Assembly: GCA_045128055.1 (NCBI GenBank)
Contig: JBGVRC010000045.1
Coordinates: 1 to 53,911, forward strand
Source: Scatosoma sp045128055
GTDB taxonomy: Bacteria > Bacillota > Clostridia > Christensenellales > Borkfalkiaceae
DNA: 53,911 bases
Direction: 5' to 3'
The notes beneath the pieces are model-generated. The model did not search any database and was not told the origin of the DNA. It saw nothing but the letters and a program-made list of their open reading frames with translations. Positions 14,485-23,774 of this stretch are shown here, piece by piece (the stretch's first letter is position 1; each line of letters opens with the position of its first letter). Position numbers and translations under genes: made by a program.

Positions 14485-17472
14485 ATGAAAAATTTTAAAA
14501 AAGGGGTATTCGGTTTAGTCTTCCTTTTGCTTATTGCGGTGGCGGGCGCGTGTTCCTACAATAGCGCAAACCATTCGTCAACGCCAACGTCCAGCGAAGA
14601 AATCTCTTCCGAGTACGAATCAAGCGAAGAAATAGAAAGCTCGGAAGAAGTCATCGAGTCGAGCGAAGAAATCTCTTCCGAGAACGAATCAAGCGAAGAA
14701 ATAGAAAGTTCGGAAGAAGTCATCGAATCGAGCGAAGAAAGCTCTTCCGCATACGAATCAAGCGAAGAAAGCTCTTCCGAATACGAATCGAGTGAAGAAA
14801 GCGCTTCGGAAGAAATGCCGGAAGAAGACAGTTCTTCGGAAAGTGGGTCGGACGAAGAAGATTCTTTTGATTCGTCGTCGGACGCTCCGTCGGAAAGCCC
14901 GAGCTATACGCTTATCAAGCCTTTAAACGACGCGGATTCTTCTAAAACGCTTGTAAAGACGAAATACAAAACCGAGAGCGCGGTTGTCGTAGACGCAATC
15001 GCAACCGATTTTGGGGCGGACCCGACGGGGGCGATTGATAGCACGAAAGCCATTCAGGCGGCGATTGACAGCGTGAAGAATTTGGGCGGCGGAAGCGTAT
15101 TTTTGCCGATAGGTACGTATCTCGTTTCTTCCACTATAAACGTTCCGTCGTACGTTTCGCTCGTTGGGGATTGGAATAAGCCCGACGCGGAAAACAAAAA
15201 TGCGGATTTCGACTACGGAACGGTTATTTTGGCGAAGCCGCAAACGCTCGGTTCGTTAAAGCCGCAAGCAAGACCGCTTTTTAATATCGGCGACGGTTCG
15301 GGAATGGTCGGCATCACCTTTTATTACGTGGAGCAAGACGTTGCAAACGTGAAATCTTACGGGTATACAATCTACGGCGATCATCCCACAACGGCAACCT
15401 TGAAAAATTTAACGTTTATAAACAGTACGTACGGGATTGGGATTTCGCTCGGTACGATACAAAACGAGCTTATCAATCTGGAAAATATTTACGGGACTTT
15501 TTTAAAGAACGCCATTTCTCACAATGCAACGACGGACGTTGGTTTTTACGATAATATCAACATTTCCCCCAAGTATTGGAAAAATGCGTCCAAGGAATAT
15601 AAATGCGGCAAGCCGTACTCCTTAGATTTCTATGTTTCTAATAATTTAACGGCTATGATTTTAGGGGATTTGGACGACCAGCTTATCTCCAACGTTACGA
15701 TTGACAGCGGGAAAATCGGTATTAAGTTTACGACTGGGATAAGAGCCGAAGCGGGCTTTTGGGGGCTTGTTCATAACGCGAAAATAACCTGCGAAACGGG
15801 CGTGTACGCCGATTATTTACATTCGGTAAGCGGCGTCGTTTTCACCGATTCGGACGTTGGGATTGTGGAAAACAATTCCCCCGTCGGTTGTATCAAAATG
15901 AGCAATTCCACCTATCAAAGCGCGGGTAGCGGTAGAGTGGTGCAAGAAGCGGGCAGCTTGCCTAAAAGCGCGATTACAACGCCTTTAACGCTTACGTTTT
16001 CTTCGTCGGAAAGGCTTTTTGTCGCAAATAATTTGGTAAAAGGCGGCGTTGTGGATAATACCGCTGCTTTGCAGGAAATTATCAATTCGGTGGGGGAAAG
16101 CGGCGGCATCGTGGTTATTCCCAACGGCATTTATAGGCTGAATACTTCCGTTATTCTTCCCAAAAACGTTGAACTTCGTTCTACGCAAGCCGTTTTTTCA
16201 AGAAGCGGAGCAAATCAGAGCGATAATAACGGCGTTGTTTTCATTTCTTACGTATCGGGCGCGACCTTTGTTTTGAAAGAAAACGCGGGGATAATCGGCG
16301 TAAGGATTTGGCACGCTAAAAATGATTTTCTTACTGCGTACAATAGCTTAAACAGCGGAGATTATCCCAACGACGTATCCATCAAAGCGGACGGCGCGGG
16401 CGCGTATGCGTATGGAAATGAAAGCGTAGGGGCGTACGTGAGTTACGATTTTTCGGCTTGTGATCGGCACGTTTTGAAAAGCAACTACGGTATTTCGTAC
16501 GAAACCTTTATCAAAGCGGGCGGGAAAGACGGCGTAATCGTTGCGTGCCTTTCTAATCCGAACTTTATGACCAGAAGTAATCTTTATAAGTATTTCGACG
16601 GCTCGGAAGCGGAGATTGCGCATTGGAAGAGAATTAGCGACAGCGGCGAAGTCAATGAAGATTTTGCCGTTTTACGCGACGGCATAGGAAGAAGCTTTAC
16701 AAAAATGGTTCGTTTGGAAAACGCTGAAAATGAAATTGCGTTCCACGTTTTTGCCTATGGTCACGCAGGGCTTTTCGAGATGGTAAACACAACCGCAACC
16801 CTTGTGAACACTTCGCTGGATTATATCCCTACGGATAAATTTGTGTACGAGCTTTCGGGCGGTTCGTGCGATATTATCGGCTCGTTACGGGTGCACGGGA
16901 TCTCCGTCAAGGTGAACGACGGAAGATTGACGGCGTACGGTAGAATTGCCTTTGGCGAAGTAAAAGAAAAGGCGTACGATTCGGACGTTTCCTTGGCGGA
17001 CGAAATCGAATACGTTTCGCCCAACGCAACAAGAAAAACGCTGTTTAATTGCGATTCTTATACTCGTTCCTTTAACGTAACGCCTAATTGGAATTCGCAA
17101 TACATTGTGGAAGGAAGCGGCAGTTGGAAATGGAAAACGAATACCTTGCAGGGCTCGTTTGACCCCATCGACATCAGCGAGTTTAAAAACGGATATTTGC
17201 ATTTTTACGTGTATTGCAGCGATATTACCAAGATAGGGGACGTAGGACAAATCGAAATTACGTCTTCGGGGACTTGCGACGTCAACGAATACAACTGGAA
17301 CGTTATACCGTATATCACCAAAACGGGCTGGAATGAAATTTGGCTGGATCTGTCTACCGCGGGAACGACGGGCGGCTCTGCTGATTTATCGCAAATCAAC
17401 TTTTTGCGAATTTATCTTTTAAACGCAAGCGCAACCTTTTATATTGATAATATCGAAGTTGTAACCGACTAA
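14485..17472 (+). CDS. Large surface lipoprotein with Ser/Glu-rich stalk and two pectate-lyase-like beta-helix domains
   Basis: The 995-residue product has a lipoprotein signal peptide with VAGAC (Cys23 as acylation site). Residues about 35-140 are almost only Ser and Glu, with a 22-residue unit repeated twice and degenerate copies after it; this would act as an extended acidic stalk. A Pectate_lyase_3-like start (DFGADPTGAIDSTKAIQAAI) at about 175 and a second one (VDNTAALQEIINSVGESGG) near 522 mark two right-handed beta-helix domains, as in polysaccharide depolymerases. The last 145 residues look like a beta-sandwich carbohydrate-binding module. A role in polysaccharide binding or cleavage at the cell surface is inferred; the substrate is unknown. 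Confidence 0.8.
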   Translation: MKNFKKGVFGLVFLLLIAVAGACSYNSANHSSTPTSSEEISSEYESSEEIESSEEVIESSEEISSENESSEEIESSEEVIESSEESSSAYESSEESSSEYESSEESASEEMPEEDSSSESGSDEEDSFDSSSDAPSESPSYTLIKPLNDADSSKTLVKTKYKTESAVVVDAIATDFGADPTGAIDSTKAIQAAIDSVKNLGGGSVFLPIGTYLVSSTINVPSYVSLVGDWNKPDAENKNADFDYGTVILAKPQTLGSLKPQARPLFNIGDGSGMVGITFYYVEQDVANVKSYGYTIYGDHPTTATLKNLTFINSTYGIGISLGTIQNELINLENIYGTFLKNAISHNATTDVGFYDNINISPKYWKNASKEYKCGKPYSLDFYVSNNLTAMILGDLDDQLISNVTIDSGKIGIKFTTGIRAEAGFWGLVHNAKITCETGVYADYLHSVSGVVFTDSDVGIVENNSPVGCIKMSNSTYQSAGSGRVVQEAGSLPKSAITTPLTLTFSSSERLFVANNLVKGGVVDNTAALQEIINSVGESGGIVVIPNGIYRLNTSVILPKNVELRSTQAVFSRSGANQSDNNGVVFISYVSGATFVLKENAGIIGVRIWHAKNDFLTAYNSLNSGDYPNDVSIKADGAGAYAYGNESVGAYVSYDFSACDRHVLKSNYGISYETFIKAGGKDGVIVACLSNPNFMTRSNLYKYFDGSEAEIAHWKRISDSGEVNEDFAVLRDGIGRSFTKMVRLENAENEIAFHVFAYGHAGLFEMVNTTATLVNTSLDYIPTDKFVYELSGGSCDIIGSLRVHGISVKVNDGRLTAYGRIAFGEVKEKAYDSDVSLADEIEYVSPNATRKTLFNCDSYTRSFNVTPNWNSQYIVEGSGSWKWKTNTLQGSFDPIDISEFKNGYLHFYVYCSDITKIGDVGQIEITSSGTCDVNEYNWNVIPYITKTGWNEIWLDLSTAGTTGGSADLSQINFLRIYLLNASATFYIDNIEVVTD

Positions 17473-17495
17473 CGGGACGTAGCGTACGCAAAAGA

Positions 17496-17528
17496 AAAAG
17501 ACTAACGAAAAATATTCGTTAGTCTTTT
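17496..17528. terminator. Bidirectional terminator after the beta-helix gene
   Basis: GACTAACGAA (17500-17509) pairs with TTCGTTAGTC (17515-17524), flanked by A and T runs. It serves both the lipoprotein gene and the convergent minus-strand gene. Confidence 0.85.
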
Positions 17529-17575
17529 ACATTGTCAAAATCCGTGTCAAAACATGGAAAAGACGTAAGACTGTA

Positions 17576-18250
17576 TCAAAGCTCACGCTTTGCCTTTTCC
17601 GCTTTGCGTTGCGCTTTTTGTTGTTTCTTTAAAAACTTCTTTTCCAAGCGCTGGTTTTTGCGTTCATCGCGTACCTGCCCCACTTGTTCGTCCAAAAATT
17701 GCCGTTGCTTGGTGGGTTCTTCCTGTGGCGTTTCGTTGCCCGTCATACGCCCGAAGAAGTTTTTGACGGCGCGCACGGGCTTGGTCGCTTCTTCCAAATC
17801 CGCTTTCATCGCTTCGATAAATAACTGCGAACGGCTGACGACAAAGCGTACGGAACACTCTAATACAATATCGGCGATAAAGCCTAAAATCATCAGCATA
17901 AGGAAGATGACGGACGTAGTGGACGCTTCGCCTGCGGTAAGATATATCCCGTACCCCATTACGCCGAGCGTAAAAATACGAATAAGCTGTTTACAGCGTT
18001 TGAAAATAACGCGTACCCTGCGTTTTGTCTTTGCCTGAAATTCCTGCGCGTTGGCGTAGAGAAAAAAGGCGAAATAGGCTACGGACAAAGCGAATAAGAC
18101 GACGTTGACGATGAAAAAGCCTTGCTTTGTCCATATCGTATAAAAAAGATAGGCAATATAGATAAGCTGGGCGAGCAAGCTGCCGACAAAGGCGACCCGC
18201 TTGACGTCCTTTTCTATTTGTTTGATAGCTACTTTGGTGTAATCTAACAT
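17576..18250 (-). CDS. Membrane protein of unknown function with basic C-terminal tail
   Basis: This 224-residue protein has four predicted transmembrane helices (about 19-41, 46-66, 89-106 and 112-130). It then has a long cytoplasmic tail rich in Lys, Arg, Glu and Gln, probably helical or coiled (RKNQRLEKKFLKKQQKAQRK). No enzymatic motif is seen. It starts 21 bases after the rlmL-like gene, with AAAAAAGGAAAA before the ATG, so the two are probably one operon. The basic tail might contact RNA or ribosomes, but that is speculation from charge only. Confidence 0.65.
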   Translation of the reverse strand: MLDYTKVAIKQIEKDVKRVAFVGSLLAQLIYIAYLFYTIWTKQGFFIVNVVLFALSVAYFAFFLYANAQEFQAKTKRRVRVIFKRCKQLIRIFTLGVMGYGIYLTAGEASTTSVIFLMLMILGFIADIVLECSVRFVVSRSQLFIEAMKADLEEATKPVRAVKNFFGRMTGNETPQEEPTKQRQFLDEQVGQVRDERKNQRLEKKFLKKQQKAQRKAEKAKREL

Positions 18251-18271
18251 ATATTTTCCTTTTTTAAAGCG

Positions 18272-19426
18272 TTAGTTATCGTCGTTTTGTTTAGGGGGGA
18301 GCCCGAAATAAGAGTAAAATCCGCATACCAGGTTCGCGTTGAACAGTTTTTTCTTCTTGTCCGCGTTCTTGCCGAAGTGCCGTTCAAACTCAGGCAAGGA
18401 AGTTAAAATATACGCGTTCCAGTCGGGCAAAGCGCGGAAGGTTTTGCCCAAATCTTTCATGAGCGCGCGGACTTCCTTTTCGTCGGAAAGCCGTTCGCCG
18501 TAAGGGGGATTGGATAAAAGCACGCCGTATTTTTGTTGGCAAGTAAACTTGCGCGCGTCCATCACCGAAAAGCGGATATATTTTTCCACTCCCGCGCGTT
18601 TTGCGTGGTATTTCGCGATAGAAACCGCTTCGGGATTGATATCGGAAGCGTAAATTTGCAGCTTCGCGCCGTGTTTTTCCTGCGCCTTTGCTTCGTCCTT
18701 GGCAAGCTGTAAAATGCCCTTGGGCGCGCACGACCAAGCGGAAAAATCGAAATCTCTATTTATCCCCGGGACGATATGCAAGCCTTTCATCGCTGCTTCG
18801 ATAGGCAGCGTACCGCTACCGCAAAACAAATCGGCAAAGGGCTTTTCTTCGTCGCGGTCAGGGTTGTAAAAGGTACTGTCTATCAAGCCCGCCGCAAGCG
18901 TTTCCTTTAAAGGCGCGCTGTACGCAAGCGAGCGATAGCCGCGTTTGTGCAGCCCGTCGCCCGACGTATCCAAGGTTATCGTCGCTTCGTCCTTGTAAAT
19001 AGATACTCCGACGATGGCGCGCGCGCCCGTTTCGGAAAAGGTTTTCCTGCCCGAACGGAGCTTGTCGCCCAAGCGGCGGATAATGGCTTTTTTGGCTACG
19101 CCGCCCGAAGCCTTGATGGCGGCAAGGACGCTTTGGACGCTTTTGCCGTCCATTAAAATTTTCGAATCGACGTCCAGCCAGTTTTCCCAAGGAATATTGT
19201 ACACCCCTTCGTACAATTCGTCGAAGGTGGTTGCGGGAAAACGGGCGAGCTGGATAAGCACGCGCTCGCCGCTGCGAAGACAGACGTTTAAACGGGCAAT
19301 ATCTTGCCAGTCGCCGTCGATTTCTATGCGACCGTTGTCAGCGGGCGCGCGGTCGAAGCCGAGCGAAAAAAGCTGACGCTTGGTGATTTGTTCTAAGCCT
19401 GCGGCTACGGGAATAAGCAATTTCAT
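18272..19426 (-). CDS. THUMP-domain class I rRNA/tRNA methyltransferase (RlmL/YpsC family)
   Basis: The 384-residue protein starts with a THUMP RNA-binding region (MKLLIPVAAGLEQITKRQL, GRIEIDGDWQDIARLNVCLR). It continues with a Rossmann methyltransferase: SAM-binding DLFCGSGTLPIEA at 199-211 and the amino-methylating motif NPPY at 306-309, as in N2-methylguanosine enzymes. B. subtilis YpsC and the first half of E. coli RlmL (23S m2G2445) are relatives; the exact target is not decidable here. The start at 19426 lies 7 bases from a consensus -10 box, so the mRNA appears leaderless. The frame extends upstream but through the promoter. Confidence 0.9.
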   Translation of the reverse strand: MKLLIPVAAGLEQITKRQLFSLGFDRAPADNGRIEIDGDWQDIARLNVCLRSGERVLIQLARFPATTFDELYEGVYNIPWENWLDVDSKILMDGKSVQSVLAAIKASGGVAKKAIIRRLGDKLRSGRKTFSETGARAIVGVSIYKDEATITLDTSGDGLHKRGYRSLAYSAPLKETLAAGLIDSTFYNPDRDEEKPFADLFCGSGTLPIEAAMKGLHIVPGINRDFDFSAWSCAPKGILQLAKDEAKAQEKHGAKLQIYASDINPEAVSIAKYHAKRAGVEKYIRFSVMDARKFTCQQKYGVLLSNPPYGERLSDEKEVRALMKDLGKTFRALPDWNAYILTSLPEFERHFGKNADKKKKLFNANLVCGFYSYFGLPPKQNDDN

Positions 19427-19433
19427 AGCTTTT

Positions 19434-19462
19434 ATTATACTGCAAAAAAGGAATTTTGTCAA
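19434..19462 (-). promoter_or_regulatory. Promoter of the rlmL-like gene, leaderless geometry
   Basis: Minus-strand TTGACA (19462-19457), 17-bp spacer, TATAAT (19439-19434); seven bases to the ATG. Confidence 0.85.
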
Positions 19463-19476
19463 GCTTTCCAAGGCGG

Positions 19477-19505
19477 TTGACATTTGGGAGAAAATGGGGT
19501 ATAAT
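19477..19505 (+). promoter_or_regulatory. Promoter of queH, leaderless geometry
   Basis: TTGACA (19477-19482), 17-bp spacer, TATAAT (19500-19505); six bases (AAAAAT) to the ATG at 19512. The -35 box lies 14 bp from that of the divergent rlmL-like promoter. Confidence 0.85.
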
Positions 19506-19511
19506 AAAAAT

Positions 19512-20102
19512 ATGAAACAAAATTACGACCGCTTGATGCAAGAACAAATGAAAAACATTCCCAAGGGTACGCCGCTTTTGCTGCATAGTTGCTGCGCGCC
19601 CTGTTCGTCCGCGTGCTTGGAACGGTTAAAGGAGCATTTTTCCGTCACCGTTTTGTATTATAATCCTAACATAGACGAAAAAGCGGAGTACGAAAAGCGC
19701 AAAGCCGAGCAAATCCGTTTTTTGCAGGAAACGGGTTGGGCGGATTTTTTGGATTGCGATCACGAAGCGGAAGCGTTTGAAAAAATAGCGGCGGGCTTGG
19801 AAAACGAACCCGAAAAAGGGGCGAGATGCTATCGGTGCTATGTCTTGCGGCTTTCCAAAACGGCGCAAATCGCCAAGGAAAAAGGGTTTGCCTATTTTGC
19901 GACGACCTTGACGTTGAGTCCGCATAAAAATGCCGAGTGGTTGAACGAAATCGGACAAAATGAAGCCACCAGGTACGCGTTGAATTATCTTTTCAGCGAT
20001 TTTAAAAAGCAGGGCGGGTACTATCGGTCTATCGATTTATCCAAAGAATACGATTTGTACAGACAAGATTTTTGCGGGTGTAGATTTTCAAAAAGACAAT
20101 AA
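19512..20102 (+). CDS. queH: Epoxyqueuosine reductase QueH
   Basis: QueH performs the last step of tRNA queuosine synthesis, reducing epoxyqueuosine to queuosine in organisms without QueG. The 196-residue protein has the family Cys pattern: C27, C28, C31 and C35 in LLHSCCAPCSSACLERL, CYRC at 106-109 and CGC at 188-190 near the C-terminus. These bind an Fe-S cluster and a further iron. An in-frame ATG at 19494 lies within the promoter, so the start at 19512 is taken. It is monocistronic with its own terminator. It pairs functionally with queA at 9597. Confidence 0.93.
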   Translation: MKQNYDRLMQEQMKNIPKGTPLLLHSCCAPCSSACLERLKEHFSVTVLYYNPNIDEKAEYEKRKAEQIRFLQETGWADFLDCDHEAEAFEKIAAGLENEPEKGARCYRCYVLRLSKTAQIAKEKGFAYFATTLTLSPHKNAEWLNEIGQNEATRYALNYLFSDFKKQGGYYRSIDLSKEYDLYRQDFCGCRFSKRQ

Positions 20103-20116
20103 GAGAACAAGAATAT

Positions 20117-20148
20117 GCCTTGGGAGAGTATTCCAAGGCTGTTTTTTT
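20117..20148 (+). terminator. Terminator of queH
   Basis: GCCTTGG (20117-20123) pairs with CCAAGGC (20133-20139), then TG and seven T. A second AT-rich inverted repeat, AATCCCTTTTT (20166-20176) with AAAAAGGGATT (20185-20195), lies just after it. Confidence 0.85.
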
Positions 20149-20221
20149 GTCCAAAAAGCGAGAAAAATCCCTTTTTTATGCAATAAAAAGGGATTAAGAG
20201 AGAAAATATAGAAAATTTTTC

Positions 20222-20250
20222 TTGCAATCGGGGGAAAATCGTGGTATAAT
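20222..20250 (+). promoter_or_regulatory. Promoter of the ABC transporter operon
   Basis: TTGCAA (20222-20227), 17-bp spacer, TATAAT (20245-20250) with TGG before it. The ATG follows nine bases later, leaving a leader of only a few nucleotides. Confidence 0.75.
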
Positions 20251-20259
20251 AAAACAGAT

Positions 20260-22014
20260 ATGAAACAGATTTTTGGCTATTTTAAACCGTATAAGTGGCA
20301 GGCTTTGTTAGGGCCGCTGTTCAAATTGTTGGAAGCGACCTTCGAGCTGTTGGTGCCTTTCGTCGTGGCGGCAATCGTCGACACGGGTTTTGGCGCGCAA
20401 ATAAACGGTGGGTATCCCGACGCGGATAAGGGCTTTATCATCGGTATGTGCGCCCTTTTGGCGGGCTTTGGCTTGGTCGGGTTTATTTTTGCGGTGGCGG
20501 CGCAGTATTTTTCCGCGCGCACGGCTACGGGCGTTTGTGCGGGCGTGCGCAAGGATTTGTTTAAAAAATTGCAGTCTTTGAGCTATAAAGATTTTGATAA
20601 AATGGGGGAAGCGACCATTCTCACCCGTATGACGGGTGACGTGGATAAAATGCAAACGGGCATCAACTTATTCCTGCGTTTGTTTTTACGTTCGCCCTTT
20701 ATCGTGTTCGGCGCGCTCGTTTGCGCGTTGATTATCGACGGCGAAGCGGCAGGGGTGTTCGCTTTGTCCATACTCGTCTTGGCAATCGTCGTGTACGCGG
20801 TGATGTGGATTTGTATGCCCTTGTATAAAAAGACGCAGGCAAAGCTGGACGACGTGCTACTGTCTACCAGAGAGAATTTATCGGGCGCAAGGGTCATTCG
20901 CGCTTTTTGCCAAGAAGACGGAGAACGCCGTATCTTTGACAGACGAAACGGGGAGCTGAACAAATCTTCCAAATTCGTCGGCGGTCTTGCCGCCATCACC
21001 AACCCCTTGACCTACGCCCTTGTCAACGTCGGCATTATTTTGCTTTTGTACGTTGGGGCAATCCGCGTGGAAAGCGGCGTGTTGTCGCAGGGTGAAGTGA
21101 TCGCGCTCTATAACCTAATGGGGCAAATTTTAATCGAGCTTATCAAGCTTGCCAACCTTATCGTTACGGTAGCCAAAGCGGCGGCTTCGGCAGGGCGAGT
21201 GGAAAGCGTGTTGAAAATGCAATCGTCCTTGCAAATCATTCCCGACGGCGAAGCGGGACAAGAAAACGCGCCGTTTATCGTGTTCGACGAAGTGTGGGCG
21301 CGATATAACGACGGCGGGGATGCGGCTTTGGAAAATATCAGCTTTGCCGTGGAACGCGGAGAAACGATAGGGATTATCGGCGGTACGGGTTCGGGTAAGA
21401 CCACCCTTATCAATCTCTTGCCGCATTTTTACGACGTAAGCGGCGGACAGGTACGCGTTGACGGCCGCGACGTGCGTGAGCAAGGTATGCAAAAGTATTT
21501 ACGCGAACGCATAGGCGTTGTGCCGCAAAAAGCCCAGCTTTTCAAGGGAACGATCCGCGAAAACTTGCTTTGGGGTAAAGCGGACGCAACCGAAGCCGAG
21601 CTTATGTCGGCGGCAAAAATCGCGCAAGCGGACGACGTTATCCGCGATAAAGGCGGTTTGGACGCTATGATTGAACAGGGCGGCAAAAATTTGTCGGGCG
21701 GGCAAAAGCAGCGTTTGACGATTGCGCGCGCGCTTGTACGCAACCCTGACATTTTGATTTTGGACGATTCGTCTTCCGCGCTCGATTACGCGACGGACGC
21801 GGCGCTTCGCGCGGAAATTAAAAACTTGAAAACGACGACCTTTATTTTGTCCCAACGCGCTTCGTCGGTGAAGGACGCGGATAAAATTATCGTGCTGGAC
21901 GACGGCAAGGCGGTGGGGATCGGTACGCATACCGAGCTGATGCAAAGCTGTGACGTGTATAAGGAAATTTATTTCTCGCAATACCAAGGCGGGGAAGAAG
22001 GGGGCGCGGTATGA
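20260..22014 (+). CDS. ABC exporter half-transporter, subunit with degenerate catalytic site
   Basis: This 584-residue protein has a six-helix type IV exporter membrane domain (residues 1-310) fused to a nucleotide-binding domain. Walker A GGTGSGKT is at 374-381, the signature is LSGGQKQR and Walker B is ILILDD. The residue after Walker B that should be the catalytic Glu is D503. In known heterodimeric exporters such as TM287/288 and BmrCD one subunit carries this change. The next gene has the intact Glu, so the two should form one transporter with one active ATPase site. Substrate unknown; multidrug or lipid export is typical. Near-leaderless start at 20260. Confidence 0.93.
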   Translation: MKQIFGYFKPYKWQALLGPLFKLLEATFELLVPFVVAAIVDTGFGAQINGGYPDADKGFIIGMCALLAGFGLVGFIFAVAAQYFSARTATGVCAGVRKDLFKKLQSLSYKDFDKMGEATILTRMTGDVDKMQTGINLFLRLFLRSPFIVFGALVCALIIDGEAAGVFALSILVLAIVVYAVMWICMPLYKKTQAKLDDVLLSTRENLSGARVIRAFCQEDGERRIFDRRNGELNKSSKFVGGLAAITNPLTYALVNVGIILLLYVGAIRVESGVLSQGEVIALYNLMGQILIELIKLANLIVTVAKAAASAGRVESVLKMQSSLQIIPDGEAGQENAPFIVFDEVWARYNDGGDAALENISFAVERGETIGIIGGTGSGKTTLINLLPHFYDVSGGQVRVDGRDVREQGMQKYLRERIGVVPQKAQLFKGTIRENLLWGKADATEAELMSAAKIAQADDVIRDKGGLDAMIEQGGKNLSGGQKQRLTIARALVRNPDILILDDSSSALDYATDAALRAEIKNLKTTTFILSQRASSVKDADKIIVLDDGKAVGIGTHTELMQSCDVYKEIYFSQYQGGEEGGAV

Positions 22015-23750
22015 AAAACGCTTCCGTAAAACAAAAAAGTACGTTGCGCCGTATTTTGGGCTACGTTGCCAAATACCCGTTCGCTTTGGTGGGGTCGATT
22101 GTATTTGCCATCGTTTCCGTCGCGGCGAGCTTGTTCGTGCCCGTATTCTTCGGGGACGCCATCGATTGTATCGTGGAAACGGGGATTTTGTGGACGGAGC
22201 TGAAAGCGCTTTTCTTTAAAGTGGGGGCGGCGGCATTTATTTCCGCTTTGGCGCAATGGCTGTGCAGTATTTGCAATAACCGCATTTCTTGCAACGTCGT
22301 ACGCGATTTGCGCAAGGACGCCTTTTATAAAATAGGCGCGTTGCCCTTGCAATACGTGGATACGCACTCTCACGGGGATACGGTCAGCCGTATTATTGCC
22401 GACGCCGACCAGTTTTCCGACGGGTTATTGCTTGGCTTTACGCAATTTATCACGGGCGCGATCACCATTTTGGGTACGATTGCCTTTATGCTTTGGACAA
22501 ACTGGAAAATCGGGCTTGCGGTGGTGTTGATTTCTCCGCTTTCCTTGTTCGTAGCCCGTTTCGTGGCGACGCATACCCATAAATTTTTCAAAGCCCAAGC
22601 CCAAACCCGCGGCGAGCAGACTGCGTACGTGGAAGAAGCGGTCGGGGGCTTGAAAACGACTTTGGCGTTTGCGCAGGAAGAAGAAAACGAAGCCAAATTC
22701 AACGAAATCAACGATAGATTGGAAAAAGCGGCGTTAAACGCAACCTTTTATTCTTCGCTCACCAACCCGTCCACGCGGTTTATCAACAACTTGATTTACG
22801 CGCTCGTAGCCTTGCTTGGCGCGTTCAGCGTGCTTGGCGGCGGGTTCAGCGTAGGGGATTTGACGAAGTTTTTATCCTACGCAAATCAATATACCAAGCC
22901 TTTTAATGAAATCAGCGGCGTGATTGCCGAGCTGAAAGGCGCGTTTGTTTGTGCGGCGAGAATTTTTGAATTTATCGACGAAAAAGAAGAAGATTCGGAC
23001 GAAGGCAAAGAAGAATTGTTGGAAGTGGAAGGCGACGTGGCTTTGGAAAATATTTCCTTTGCCTACGTAGCGGATAAGCCCTTGATTGAAGGTTTGTCCT
23101 TGGACGTGAAAAAGGGACAGCGTATCGCCATCGTTGGGCGGACGGGCTCGGGAAAAACCACCCTTATCAATCTATTGATGCGTTTTTACGACGTGGACGG
23201 GGGTAAGGTGCTTGTTGAAGGCAGGGACGTGCGCGACGTGACGAGAAAATCACTTCGTAGTCAATACGGTATGGTTTTGCAGGAAACGTGGCTGAAAAAC
23301 GGTACGGTGCGAGAGAATTTAAAAATGGGCAAGCCGACGGCGACGGACGAAGAAATGATTGCGGCGGCGAAGGCGGCGCACGCGCACAGCTTCATCAAAA
23401 AAATGGAAAAGGGCTACGACACCGTGCTTTCGGGCGGCGGCACTTTGTCCGAAGGACAAAAACAGTTGCTTTGTATCGCGCGTATTATGCTCACCAAACC
23501 GCCTATGCTGATTTTGGATGAAGCGACTTCGTCTATCGATACCCGTACGGAGCTGAAAATTTCCGACGCGTTTGCCAAACTGATGGAAGGCAGAACTTCG
23601 TTTGTGGTGGCGCATAGACTTTCGACGATTATTCATTCCGATTGCATTTTGGTTATGGAAAACGGTCACGTTGTCGAAAAGGGTACGCATACGGAGCTTT
23701 TAAAGCAAAACGGCGCGTATGCGAAGCTGTATTATAGCAGTTATCAATAA
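22011..23750 (+). CDS. ABC exporter half-transporter, subunit with canonical catalytic Glu
   Basis: A 579-residue partner of the preceding gene, overlapping it by four bases (ATGA). It has a six-helix exporter domain and an NBD with Walker A GRTGSGKT, Walker B MLILDE with E504, and signature LSEGQKQ, in which Glu replaces the second signature Gly. In heterodimers the consensus ATP site is built from the Walker region of this subunit and the LSGGQ of the other, which is intact. The pair therefore fits a heterodimeric exporter with one degenerate site. Confidence 0.94.
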   Translation: MKNASVKQKSTLRRILGYVAKYPFALVGSIVFAIVSVAASLFVPVFFGDAIDCIVETGILWTELKALFFKVGAAAFISALAQWLCSICNNRISCNVVRDLRKDAFYKIGALPLQYVDTHSHGDTVSRIIADADQFSDGLLLGFTQFITGAITILGTIAFMLWTNWKIGLAVVLISPLSLFVARFVATHTHKFFKAQAQTRGEQTAYVEEAVGGLKTTLAFAQEEENEAKFNEINDRLEKAALNATFYSSLTNPSTRFINNLIYALVALLGAFSVLGGGFSVGDLTKFLSYANQYTKPFNEISGVIAELKGAFVCAARIFEFIDEKEEDSDEGKEELLEVEGDVALENISFAYVADKPLIEGLSLDVKKGQRIAIVGRTGSGKTTLINLLMRFYDVDGGKVLVEGRDVRDVTRKSLRSQYGMVLQETWLKNGTVRENLKMGKPTATDEEMIAAAKAAHAHSFIKKMEKGYDTVLSGGGTLSEGQKQLLCIARIMLTKPPMLILDEATSSIDTRTELKISDAFAKLMEGRTSFVVAHRLSTIIHSDCILVMENGHVVEKGTHTELLKQNGAYAKLYYSSYQ

Positions 23751-23774
23751 ACGGCAAGTTAAGGTATAAGAGAA

